Positions 1 through 5,688 are shown, counted from the stretch's first letter. The stretch is 5,688 bases of DNA from Polynucleobacter sp. (GCA_023257325.1 JALRCP010000115.1:1-5688), one strand, 5' to 3'. Notes: generated from the letters alone by a model not told the origin. A program made the numbers and translations.

Positions 1-450
1 TTAAATTCAGAAATTGGTGTGCTAATTACTGAAGATATTCCTGAATCAGTGGCCTCTGAACTGAAGGCGCTTTTTTCCACAGTCCAGCATGATTTATTTG
101 ATCTGGGTGGTGAGCTTTGTATCCCTAATTACACCTTGTTAAAGGAAGAGCAAGTGGCTCAATTGGATGTTTGGCTTGAAAAATATAATGCCAGCCTTCC
201 TCGTTTAGAAGAGTTTATTTTGCCAGGTGGAACACGTGCTGCTGCTCAGGCGCATGTTTGCCGCACGGTGTGTCGTCGTGCGGAGCGCTCAATTGTTAAA
301 TTAGGTCGTCATGAACCTATTCATGATTCGCCACGCCAATACGTCAATCGTTTATCTGATTTGTTGTTTGTTTTGGCTCGAGTTCTTAATAGAGCGGCTG
401 GTGGCACAGATGTTTTGTGGCATCACAAAAAAGACCCCGAAGGGTCTTAA
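1..450 (+). CDS. pduO: PduO-type cob(I)alamin (corrinoid) adenosyltransferase, 5'-truncated
   Basis: This is the C-terminal part (149 codons plus TAA) of a PduO-family ATP:corrinoid adenosyltransferase, a cytoplasmic enzyme that transfers the adenosyl group of ATP to cob(I)alamin to make coenzyme B12. The reading frame is open to the window edge. Its first residues (LNSEIGVLITEDIP) match the family interior, so the GTG at 19 is an internal valine codon and not the start. Family hallmarks are visible: the QHDLFDLGGELCIP segment, the ILPGGTRAAAQAH segment, the arginine-rich RTVCRRAERSIVKL helix that carries ATP-binding residues, and the C-terminal NRLSDLLFVLARVLNR helix. Family members usually have about 180-190 residues, so roughly 35-40 N-terminal residues, including the glycine-rich ATP loop, lie outside the window. 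The gene converges on aroG. Its last codons (KKDPEGS) coincide with a hairpin that serves as terminator for the opposite strand. Family assignment is firm; which corrinoid is used in vivo cannot be seen. Confidence 0.93.
   Translation, partial: LNSEIGVLITEDIPESVASELKALFSTVQHDLFDLGGELCIPNYTLLKEEQVAQLDVWLEKYNASLPRLEEFILPGGTRAAAQAHVCRTVCRRAERSIVKLGRHEPIHDSPRQYVNRLSDLLFVLARVLNRAAGGTDVLWHHKKDPEGS
427..448 (-). terminator. Rho-independent terminator of aroG, inside the 3' end of the convergent gene
   Basis: Read on the minus strand, the arms AAGACCC (448-442) and GGGTCTT (437-431) form a perfect 7-bp stem closed by a TTCG loop on a C-G pair, the very stable UUCG tetraloop. A run of six T follows (432-427, two of them in the stem). 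It lies about 40 nt past the aroG stop codon. On the plus strand the same hairpin is followed by an A/T-mixed tail (TTAATTAAAA), so termination of the plus-strand gene here would be weaker. Confidence 0.88.
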
Positions 451-489
451 TTAAAATCATCAGCGAACGAAGTCTTCGTCGGATTGAAT

Positions 490-1614
490 TTACTTTTTCT
501 TGCGACGTTTTCTGACGCCTTCGGCCAAAATTTCTAAAACATCCAAAGAATCATCCCAGCCGATGCACGCATCAGTAATACTAGTGGCGTATTTCAATTC
601 ATTTGGATTGTCTTTGCCAGGTGTGAATTTCTGAGCGCCAGAATTGAGGTGACTTTCAACCATCACGCCAAATATTTGCTTTGAGCCTTTGGCCATTTGG
701 GCAGCAATATCTTTAGCCACTTCAATTTGACGTTCGTGTTGTTTGCTTGAGTTAGCATGAGAGCAGTCCACCATGAGTGTGCCAGGTAGTTTGGCCGCCT
801 CAAGTTCACCGCATGCTTTAGCCACACTGGCTTCGTCATAGTTAGTTGTCTTGCCGCCGCGCAAGATGACGTGGCAATCATCATTACCTTTGGTTTCAAC
901 AATAGCAACTTGACCATTTTTATGAACTGATAAGAAGTGATGAGGACGGCTGGCAGATTGAATCGCATCAGTAGCAATTTTGATGTTGCCGTCGGTACCG
1001 TTCTTAAAGCCAATCGGAGCAGAAATACCCGAAGCCAATTCACGGTGGATTTGGCTTTCAGTGGTTCTGGCACCAATGGCACCCCAAGAAATCAAATCGC
1101 CAATATATTGCGGAGAGATCACATCCAAAAATTCGCTGCCCGCTGGCATACCCATGCGGTTGATTTCAATCAGTAGGTGACGAGCAATTCTTAAACCTTC
1201 GTCAATTCGGTAGCTTTCGTCTAGATAGGGGTCATTGATCAGACCTTTCCAACCAACGGTGGTGCGCGGTTTTTCAAAATACACGCGCATCACAATTTCT
1301 AATTCACCTTCATACTTTTTGCGTTGCTCTAATAATTTTTGAGCATAAGCAATGGCAGCGCTTGGGTCATGAATGGAGCAAGGGCCAATAATGACCAATA
1401 AGCGGTCATCTTTACCTTGCATGATCTCGCGAATTTTCTTACGAGTTTTGTTAATTAACTTCTCAACAGCTGTTCCTTGAATCGGAAAAAAGCGAATTAA
1501 ATGTTCTGGTGGAGGCAGTACTGTGATGTTTTGAATGCGAGCGTCATCAGTTTCAGACGTTTTATCAACGCTGGCATACCAACTGTCTCGATTGCTAAGT
1601 GCTTTATCAACCAT
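490..1614 (-). CDS. aroG: 3-deoxy-7-phosphoheptulonate (DAHP) synthase, class I, Phe-type AroG
   Basis: This cytoplasmic enzyme condenses phosphoenolpyruvate with erythrose 4-phosphate, the first step of the shikimate pathway to Phe, Tyr and Trp. The 374 residues align end to end with E. coli AroG (350 aa) with an N-terminal extension of about 18 residues. Metal ligands are Cys79 (GPCSIHD), His286 (DCSHANSSK), Glu320 and Asp348. PEP/phosphate-binding residues include Arg110, Lys115, Lys123, Arg183, Lys204 and Arg252. The pocket positions equivalent to AroG Asp146, Pro150, Ser180 and Ser211 are retained (Asp164, Pro168, Ser198, Ser229). Serine at the Ser211 position and EFLDVISPQY resemble Phe-sensitive AroG more than Tyr-sensitive AroF, which has glycine there; effector specificity is therefore inferred. 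The C-terminus is unusually basic (RKRRKKK). The ATG has a good ribosome site 8 nt upstream. Upstream lie an aromatic-rich leader peptide and a terminator, pointing to control by attenuation. Confidence 0.97.
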   Translation of the reverse strand: MVDKALSNRDSWYASVDKTSETDDARIQNITVLPPPEHLIRFFPIQGTAVEKLINKTRKKIREIMQGKDDRLLVIIGPCSIHDPSAAIAYAQKLLEQRKKYEGELEIVMRVYFEKPRTTVGWKGLINDPYLDESYRIDEGLRIARHLLIEINRMGMPAGSEFLDVISPQYIGDLISWGAIGARTTESQIHRELASGISAPIGFKNGTDGNIKIATDAIQSASRPHHFLSVHKNGQVAIVETKGNDDCHVILRGGKTTNYDEASVAKACGELEAAKLPGTLMVDCSHANSSKQHERQIEVAKDIAAQMAKGSKQIFGVMVESHLNSGAQKFTPGKDNPNELKYATSITDACIGWDDSLDVLEILAEGVRKRRKKK

Positions 1615-1622
1615 TTCATTAA

Positions 1623-1629
1623 CTCCTTT
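1623..1629 (-). promoter_or_regulatory. Ribosome binding site of aroG
   Basis: The minus strand reads AAAGGAG, followed by 8 nt and then ATG at 1614. This is the strongest Shine-Dalgarno sequence in the window and fixes the aroG start. It lies about 40 nt downstream of the attenuator T tract, so it is present only on read-through transcripts. Confidence 0.8.
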
Positions 1630-1670
1630 TGCGTATTCTTAACTAATTCAATTCTTGACTTTAATCATGT

Positions 1671-1700
1671 AAAAAAAAACCGCCGTTTGTGTCGGCGGTT
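1671..1700 (-). terminator. Attenuator terminator hairpin in the aroG leader
   Basis: On the minus strand, AACCGCCG (1700-1693) pairs perfectly with CGGCGGTT (1685-1678) across a 7-nt ACACAAA loop, followed by T residues down to 1671 (nine T in a row, two in the stem). This is a textbook intrinsic terminator. It sits 18 nt after the stop codon of the aromatic leader peptide and about 56 nt before the aroG start. That position identifies it as the conditional terminator of an attenuator. No other terminator follows tldD, so it probably also ends transcripts from the tldD operon. Confidence 0.93.
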
Positions 1701-1748
1701 GTTTTGAGTGCTAGAAATTTATGCTTGAATTTCTGCCTCTCGACCGCC
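1694..1748 (-). promoter_or_regulatory. Predicted antiterminator structure of the aroG attenuator
   Basis: On the minus strand, GGCGGT (1748-1743, leader codons 17-18) is complementary to ACCGCC (1699-1694), which is part of the 5' arm of the terminator. Inside this pairing, GAGGCAGAAATT (1739-1728) pairs with AATTTCT-a-GC-a-CTC (1719-1706), giving 12 base pairs with two single-A bulges and an 8-nt loop. A small internal loop (CGA against AAAACA) separates the two helices, for about 18 pairs in total. The structure cannot coexist with the terminator because both use 1694-1699. A ribosome at the leader stop codon (1721-1719) would cover most of the inner helix. A ribosome held on the earlier aromatic codons would leave both helices free. 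The pairing was found by eye; no energy calculation was done. Confidence 0.8.
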
Positions 1749-1796
1749 TTGGGCTGAGAACCAAAAGTAAAAGAAATAAAATTTATTTGCAGACAT
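1719..1796 (-). CDS. Aromatic-rich leader peptide of the aroG attenuator (25 aa)
   Basis: A short minus-strand reading frame runs from ATG (1796-1794) to TAA (1721-1719). Residues 6-13 are FYFFYFWF, eight consecutive aromatic residues encoded by TTT TAT TTC TTT TAC TTT TGG TTC, so Phe, Tyr and Trp tRNAs are all tested. Residues 14-25 (SAQGGREAEIQA) are encoded by the RNA arms of the antiterminator, so that tail is probably constrained by RNA structure. An in-frame TAA lies two codons before the ATG, so no longer version is possible in this frame. No strong Shine-Dalgarno sequence precedes the start, which leaves the initiation rate open. The likely role is cis-regulatory: ribosome stalling on the aromatic codons when charged tRNA is scarce favours the antiterminator and lets transcription reach aroG. 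The layout resembles the known leader peptides of pheA and trpE operons. Confidence 0.9.
   Translation of the reverse strand: MSANKFYFFYFWFSAQGGREAEIQA
1737..1760 (-). promoter_or_regulatory. Possible 1:2 (pause/protector) hairpin in the aroG leader
   Basis: On the minus strand, TCTC (1759-1756) can pair with GAGA (1741-1738), and inside it GCC (1754-1752) can pair with GGC (1748-1746) across a CAA loop. This would tie up GGCGGT, the segment needed for the antiterminator, as the 1:2 hairpin does in classical attenuators. It begins at the last aromatic codon, so a ribosome there would open it. The helix is short and interrupted, so this is a tentative call. Confidence 0.4.
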
Positions 1797-1831
1797 GACT
1801 TAAATGTAGCACAGATTTATTAATTAAGGAA

Positions 1832-3313
1832 TCAAGCGGTTCCACCCACGGTCATGTTATCGATTCTTAGGGTGGGCTGACCTACGCCAACAGGAACGCT
1901 TTGACCGTCCTTGCCACAAACCCCAATTCCGCTATCTAAATCCATGTCATTACCAATCATGCTGATGTCTTTGAGGGATTCTGGACCGTTGCCAATGATG
2001 GTGGCGCCTTTGACTGGATAGAGAATTTTTCCGTTTTCAACCCAGTAGGCCTCCGAGGCAGAAAATACAAATTTACCGCTGGTAATGTCTACTTGACCGC
2101 CACCAAAATTCACGGCGTATAGGCCTTTTTTGATGCTACCAATGATTTCTTGGGGGTCGTCTTTGCCACCCAACATATAGGTATTGGTCATGCGCGGCAT
2201 TGGAAGAGATGCGTAACTTTCGCGCCTTGCATTGCCCGTGGTGGGCATATTCATCAAACGAGCATTTAAGCTATCTTGGATATAACCCTTGAGAACCCCA
2301 TCTTCAATCAAGGTCGTGCATTGTGTTGGGTTGCCTTCATCATCCACTGATAGTGAGCCACGACGTCCAGCAATCGTGCCATCATCGACTACGGTGACCC
2401 CCTTCGCGGCAACTCGTTGACCAATTTTCCCTGAAAAAGCTGATGAGCCTTTGCGATTAAAGTCGCCTTCGAGGCCGTGACCAATTGCTTCATGAAGCAA
2501 AACCCCTGGCCAACCAGGCCCTAGCACGACTGTCATGGGACCTGCAGGTGCAGGTCTAGATTCCAAGTTAATGAGCGCTGAACGAACCGCTTCATTGATC
2601 CAATGATCGATTTTCTCAGTAACAAAGAATTGATAATCAAAGCGCCCGCCACCACCTGAGGAGCCAACCTCTCGACGACCATTTTGTTCCGCAATGACTG
2701 TGATAGAAACTCTCACCAAGGGACGAATGTCTGCTGCCAATATGCCATTGGCTCTCGCAACTAAAACAACATCAAACTCGCCTGCAAGGCCGGCCATGAC
2801 TTGCACAATCCGAGGGTCTTTGGCTTTGGCTTTGCGCTCAATTTGTTCTAAAAGAGCAATTTTTTGTTTAGCGTCTAGGCTATCTAATGGATTAAGTGGC
2901 TGATAAAGGGCGTGAGTTTGGGGGGTCTTCCACTGAGGACTCACCCGAGTCTTTTGATTCCGAGCGCCAATTACTCGAGTTGCCTCAGCTGCGTTTTTTA
3001 GAGCGCTGGCGCTGATTTCATCGGAATAGGCAAAAGCGGTTTTGTCATGGCTCACTGCTCTAACGCCAACACCTTGGTCAATGCTAAAGCTCCCTGACTT
3101 AACAATGCCTTCTTCAAGACTCCAAGATTCATGATGGGTTCTTTGAAAATATAAATCTGCATCATCCAATTGGTGGGTGTGCATGTGCATCAATGTTTTT
3201 TGCAAATCAGATTCTGAAATGCCCGCTGGGCTGAGCAAAATATCTTTGGCAATTTTTAAAGCGTCAGCCCGACTTAATTGCAGGGGATTTTCTAATGCAA
3301 GAGGTGAGTTCAT
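1832..3313 (-). CDS. tldD: TldD metalloprotease subunit
   Basis: TldD forms a heterodimeric zinc metalloprotease with TldE (PmbA). In E. coli it degrades unfolded peptides, processes microcin B17 and affects CcdA turnover; it acts in the cytoplasm. The 493 residues align over their full length with E. coli TldD (481 aa), with about 12-15 extra residues at the N-terminus. The metal-binding HEAIGH motif has His274, Glu275 and His279, followed by GLEGDFNRKG. The conserved GVCGKDGQSVPVGVGQPTL segment carries Cys466, and the protein ends in the typical NMTVGGTA. The glycine-rich SSGGGGRF at about 218-225 and the RRESYASLPMPRMTNTYML block are also characteristic. The start is 7 nt after the amidase stop codon; AGGA directly abuts the ATG, which is too close for ideal spacing, but no better start lies before the conserved region. 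The partner gene tldE is not in the window. The leader of aroG begins 35 nt after the stop. Confidence 0.97.
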   Translation of the reverse strand: MNSPLALENPLQLSRADALKIAKDILLSPAGISESDLQKTLMHMHTHQLDDADLYFQRTHHESWSLEEGIVKSGSFSIDQGVGVRAVSHDKTAFAYSDEISASALKNAAEATRVIGARNQKTRVSPQWKTPQTHALYQPLNPLDSLDAKQKIALLEQIERKAKAKDPRIVQVMAGLAGEFDVVLVARANGILAADIRPLVRVSITVIAEQNGRREVGSSGGGGRFDYQFFVTEKIDHWINEAVRSALINLESRPAPAGPMTVVLGPGWPGVLLHEAIGHGLEGDFNRKGSSAFSGKIGQRVAAKGVTVVDDGTIAGRRGSLSVDDEGNPTQCTTLIEDGVLKGYIQDSLNARLMNMPTTGNARRESYASLPMPRMTNTYMLGGKDDPQEIIGSIKKGLYAVNFGGGQVDITSGKFVFSASEAYWVENGKILYPVKGATIIGNGPESLKDISMIGNDMDLDSGIGVCGKDGQSVPVGVGQPTLRIDNMTVGGTA

Positions 3314-3320
3314 TCCTGAT

Positions 3321-4142
3321 TTATAAGATTCGATGTTGTAGTGATGGTAATTTTGCTCGTATTTCTTGAATTTTGCTTTTGTCTAGATTACCAATGACAA
3401 AACCTTCACCTTCTTTAAGTTCTGCCTGAACCTCGCCCCAAGGGTCAATTAGCATGCTTTGACCCCAGGTGCTTCTACCGTTGGTGTGCTGACCACTTTG
3501 AGCGCTGGCTAAAAGGTAGGACTGGTTTTCAATGGCCCTGGCGCGAAGTAGGATTTCCCAATGGGACTTGCCAGTTGTGTATGTGAAGGCTGCAGAAATG
3601 ATGTGACAGTCAACCGGCCCCAGTTGACGATATAACTCAGGAAAGCGAATGTCGTAACAGATGGACACTCCAAATTTCCAATCAACACCATTTTTATTCA
3701 GAGTAAAACTACAAGGCAAATGACCTGCTTCGATGGTATTTGCTTCTTGATATTCTTCAGTCCCTTGCTTAAAGCCAAATAAATGAATCTTGTCGTAGTT
3801 CGCAATCATTTGCCCATGCGGATCAAACACTAAGCTTGTATTTTTAACCTTATGATCTGATGGTGCGACTAAAGGGATGGTTCCAGCGACCAAATACAGT
3901 TGATTATTTTTGGCCATTTCACTAAGCGATGTCTGAATAGGGCCATTGCCTAAGGATTCTCTGATTTGAACTTTGTCTGTGTCTGTTTGACCCATGAGAC
4001 AAAAATACTCGGGGAGAACTGCAAGATCTGCACCCGATTGTTTTGCTTGGCCAACTAGTCGTGCGGCAGTTTGAAGATTCTGCTCAACCGAGGTGGTTGA
4101 AGTCATTTGAATTGCAGCGACTGAAAGTTGATTGGAAGCCAT
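3321..4142 (-). CDS. Nitrilase-superfamily carbon-nitrogen hydrolase, likely deaminated glutathione amidase
   Basis: This is a 273-residue cytoplasmic amidase of the nitrilase superfamily with the Glu-Lys-Cys catalytic triad visible: Glu45 in LPEYF, Lys118 in YDKIHLF, and the nucleophile Cys162 in ICYDIRFPELYR. The TGKSHWEILLRARAIENQ segment (about 190-207) and the overall length match the Nit1/YbeM-like branch. The characterised members of that branch hydrolyse deaminated glutathione, a metabolite-repair reaction that clears a by-product of transaminases. The exact substrate is inferred from family resemblance; another omega-amidase-like activity is possible. The ATG at 4142 lacks a clear Shine-Dalgarno sequence, with only a GGGG further upstream. 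The gene lies 21 nt after the yhdP-like stop codon and 7 nt before tldD, which suggests cotranscription and perhaps translational coupling. Confidence 0.9.
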   Translation of the reverse strand: MASNQLSVAAIQMTSTTSVEQNLQTAARLVGQAKQSGADLAVLPEYFCLMGQTDTDKVQIRESLGNGPIQTSLSEMAKNNQLYLVAGTIPLVAPSDHKVKNTSLVFDPHGQMIANYDKIHLFGFKQGTEEYQEANTIEAGHLPCSFTLNKNGVDWKFGVSICYDIRFPELYRQLGPVDCHIISAAFTYTTGKSHWEILLRARAIENQSYLLASAQSGQHTNGRSTWGQSMLIDPWGEVQAELKEGEGFVIGNLDKSKIQEIRAKLPSLQHRIL

Positions 4143-4163
4143 GAGTGGGATATTAACCCCAAT

Positions 4164-5688
4164 TTATTTTTTGCTGGGGCTTTGTTGTTTGAGCAGTGAT
4201 TTATCCCGAATATCTTTTAATTGTTTCTCGTCCAAAGGTTTGCCTTTGTTGTCTAAAGCAATAATTTGTGGGCTACTCCAGGTGCCTTGAACCAAATAGT
4301 CTAATTGGAAGAGTTTGCTGACCTCATCTGCAATTAAATATTGGCCAACCATGGTGCTCAGACCAATAATTGGGTTGACAAAAGTGTAAGCCAAAGAGGC
4401 TGAACCAGCATTGAAGTTAGGCACCACGGTAATTCGAACATCTTGAGTCTCTTCAATCAGATCTGCTTTACCCGTTAAGCGAATATTTCCTTGCGGACCT
4501 CTCATATTGAGGTCTTTGATATTTGCCTGGCCATTCTCAATCAAGCCTCTGGAGGTAATTCGATCAAAGGGCGTTCCTTGCGTCACAATGGGTTTAAGAA
4601 CTCCGCCAATATCCAGAGTGGCAATTCTGGTTAAGCCTTGAAAGCTAAGCACGCCAAGAAGACGAGCCACCCCAGGGTCCACTTGCAGAATGGTTCCCTT
4701 AATTAAATCAAGAGAGAGGTCTGCTTGTAGAGATTTAATGTCAAATTTATAAGGAGCGTCAGACCAGCTAATTTGACCGACCAACTTTCCAGAGCCATCA
4801 TCAATGGCTTTGGGGAAGCCTAGCTTGGCCAAAAGTTTGCCAGCATTATTGATGTCCAAGTCAAAATTTAATTCTGTTCTTCCGGCGTTTAATTTTTTGC
4901 CAGTCTTAGGAAGAATCCATTTGCCAGTTGCGTTAACCTGAGCATCCGCAGTTTTTAATAGTAATTTATCAATCTTCCAGTCAGCCTGATCATTGCTGGC
5001 TAAGAGTTCCATTTGCCCATAAGACTGACCATTAAAAATAAGTTCGTCTGAGCGCACGTCTAGAGCTGGAATTTTTTCAATTTGTTTGTTGATGCCCCGA
5101 GTGACTACCTCCCCAGATTCTGTATTTTCAATCACAAGTTTTTGTAAGCGGGCACTGAGTTTGCCTTGAGGCAATCCAGCGCGCGCTGATTTCCATTGCA
5201 CTAAACCTGTTGCAATCGAAGATTGCACGCTGGCATGCCACTGGTCTTTGTCATGTGTTGCTAAAACAACCACATCCTTAAATTCTCTGTCGACAAATTT
5301 GAGTTTTTTAATGCTGGCTGAAAGCGTATCCAAATCAAAATCTGAGCCAGATGATTTTGCTGCAGAGGTTGAGGTGGGCGCTTTATTCTCTGGGAAATAT
5401 TTTTTATACCAAGTTTGCCAAGTCGCTACGTCAAGTTGATCTATGACAACGGTGCTGGCAAATCCTTTTTCTGGAATAACCCCGGGGGTGTTGATGCCAA
5501 GACCTAAACGCAGACTATTTTGAGGACCTAAAACAAATTGAGCATCCATCAACTTGCCAAGCTTGATTTGTCCAAGATGCGACTTGGGTGGCGAGGTGTT
5601 TTTATTCTGAAGACTCAATTGACCCGCTAGATTGTCGCCTGCCTTTTTGTTAAAAGGAGCCGGTAAAGAAGAAGTGAGTTGATTCAGT
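4164..5688 (-). CDS. yhdP: YhdP-family AsmA-like envelope protein, C-terminal part (5'-truncated)
   Basis: The frame is open to the right edge of the window, giving 507 visible residues of a protein that in E. coli has about 1,266. The TTG at 5618 is only an internal leucine codon, since 23 in-frame sense codons precede it. YhdP-family proteins are anchored in the inner membrane by an N-terminal helix (outside this window) and span the periplasm as a long beta-rich groove; in E. coli, YhdP, TamB and YdbH help move phospholipids to the outer membrane. The visible part shows the alternating hydrophobic/polar beta-strand pattern of AsmA-like domains, a Ser/Ala-rich linker (about residues 104-116 of the visible part), and the family's C-terminal signature: RGPQGNIRLTGKADL, then VVPNFNAG, a hydrophobic segment VNPIIGLSTMVGQYL, and LDYLVQGTWSSPQI. 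It is the most upstream visible gene of the amidase-tldD cluster. Family assignment is good; function is taken from E. coli. Confidence 0.87.
   Translation of the reverse strand, partial: LNQLTSSLPAPFNKKAGDNLAGQLSLQNKNTSPPKSHLGQIKLGKLMDAQFVLGPQNSLRLGLGINTPGVIPEKGFASTVVIDQLDVATWQTWYKKYFPENKAPTSTSAAKSSGSDFDLDTLSASIKKLKFVDREFKDVVVLATHDKDQWHASVQSSIATGLVQWKSARAGLPQGKLSARLQKLVIENTESGEVVTRGINKQIEKIPALDVRSDELIFNGQSYGQMELLASNDQADWKIDKLLLKTADAQVNATGKWILPKTGKKLNAGRTELNFDLDINNAGKLLAKLGFPKAIDDGSGKLVGQISWSDAPYKFDIKSLQADLSLDLIKGTILQVDPGVARLLGVLSFQGLTRIATLDIGGVLKPIVTQGTPFDRITSRGLIENGQANIKDLNMRGPQGNIRLTGKADLIEETQDVRITVVPNFNAGSASLAYTFVNPIIGLSTMVGQYLIADEVSKLFQLDYLVQGTWSSPQIIALDNKGKPLDEKQLKDIRDKSLLKQQSPSKK

Noticed and set aside
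19..450. GTG at 19 as the start of the adenosyltransferase.
   Set aside because: The frame continues upstream to the window edge and those residues match the conserved family interior, so the gene is truncated by the window.
466..480. Short inverted repeat ACGAAG-T-CTTCGT between the convergent genes.
   Set aside because: The loop would be too small without losing pairs and there is no T tract. The UUCG hairpin next to it is the convincing terminator.
663..1180. Overlapping open frames of 66-139 codons on both strands inside aroG.
   Set aside because: They lie wholly inside a well-conserved gene, have no recognisable family features, and look like out-of-frame shadows.
1639..1679. Possible aroG-specific promoter downstream of the attenuator (TTTACA at the T tract, TGAATT about 17 nt later, minus strand).
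   Set aside because: The -10 match is weak and the -35 falls in the terminator T tract, where such matches arise by chance; a promoter there would also bypass the attenuator.
1501..1707. Plus-strand 68-codon frame crossing the aroG start and the attenuator.
   Set aside because: It is antisense to aroG and its leader, and its composition follows from the complementary strand; no ribosome site or family resemblance was seen.
1774..1788. Near-perfect palindrome AAATAAA-A-TTTATTT in the leader, possibly an operator.
   Set aside because: It is made of the AT-rich Asn-Lys-Phe-Tyr-Phe codons of the leader peptide; pure A/T symmetry with a one-base centre is easily produced by TTT/AAA codons, and no known operator matches.
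4164..5618. TTG at 5618 as the start of the yhdP-like gene.
   Set aside because: The frame is open for 23 further codons to the edge and the protein is far shorter than its family, so the gene continues outside the window.

Overview
The window looks like a chromosomal housekeeping segment of a betaproteobacterium, most likely Burkholderiaceae and possibly Polynucleobacter-like. I infer this from the gene set and order (YhdP/AsmA-like protein, nitrilase-family amidase, TldD, AroG-type DAHP synthase, PduO-type adenosyltransferase), the protein similarity to gamma/betaproteobacterial families, and the moderately AT-leaning base composition. The genus is a guess. I see no mobile elements, tRNA/rRNA genes or CRISPR arrays.

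Layout: positions 1-450 hold the 3' part of a plus-strand corrinoid adenosyltransferase gene. Everything else is on the minus strand and is transcribed from high to low coordinates: a 5'-truncated yhdP-like gene (4164 to the right edge), a nitrilase-superfamily amidase (3321-4142), tldD (1832-3313), a short regulatory leader (about 1671-1796), and aroG (490-1614). yhdP, the amidase and tldD lie 21 and 7 nt apart and look like one operon. aroG converges on the adenosyltransferase gene, and its likely intrinsic terminator lies inside the last codons of that gene.

The most interesting part is the 217-nt gap between tldD and aroG. Its minus strand encodes a 25-residue peptide with eight consecutive aromatic residues (FYFFYFWF: five Phe, two Tyr, one Trp). 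A perfect 8-bp GC-rich terminator with a 9-T tract follows, and the gene downstream is the first enzyme of aromatic amino acid synthesis. Just after the aromatic codons, the leader carries GGCGGT, a copy of the terminator's 3' arm that can pair with the terminator's 5' arm. A long bulged hairpin around the leader stop codon completes an alternative antiterminator. This is the layout of a ribosome-mediated transcription attenuator that could sense all three aromatic amino acids and control aroG. The leader starts only 35 nt after the tldD stop and there is no separate tldD terminator, so the attenuator hairpin probably also ends the yhdP-amidase-tldD transcript.

How the genes work together: aroG commits carbon to Phe, Tyr and Trp. 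The AroG protein retains residues of the Phe-type allosteric pocket, so leader attenuation would add control of transcription to feedback control of the enzyme. The upstream genes (envelope lipid homeostasis, metabolite repair, peptide proteolysis) have no obvious pathway link to aroG.
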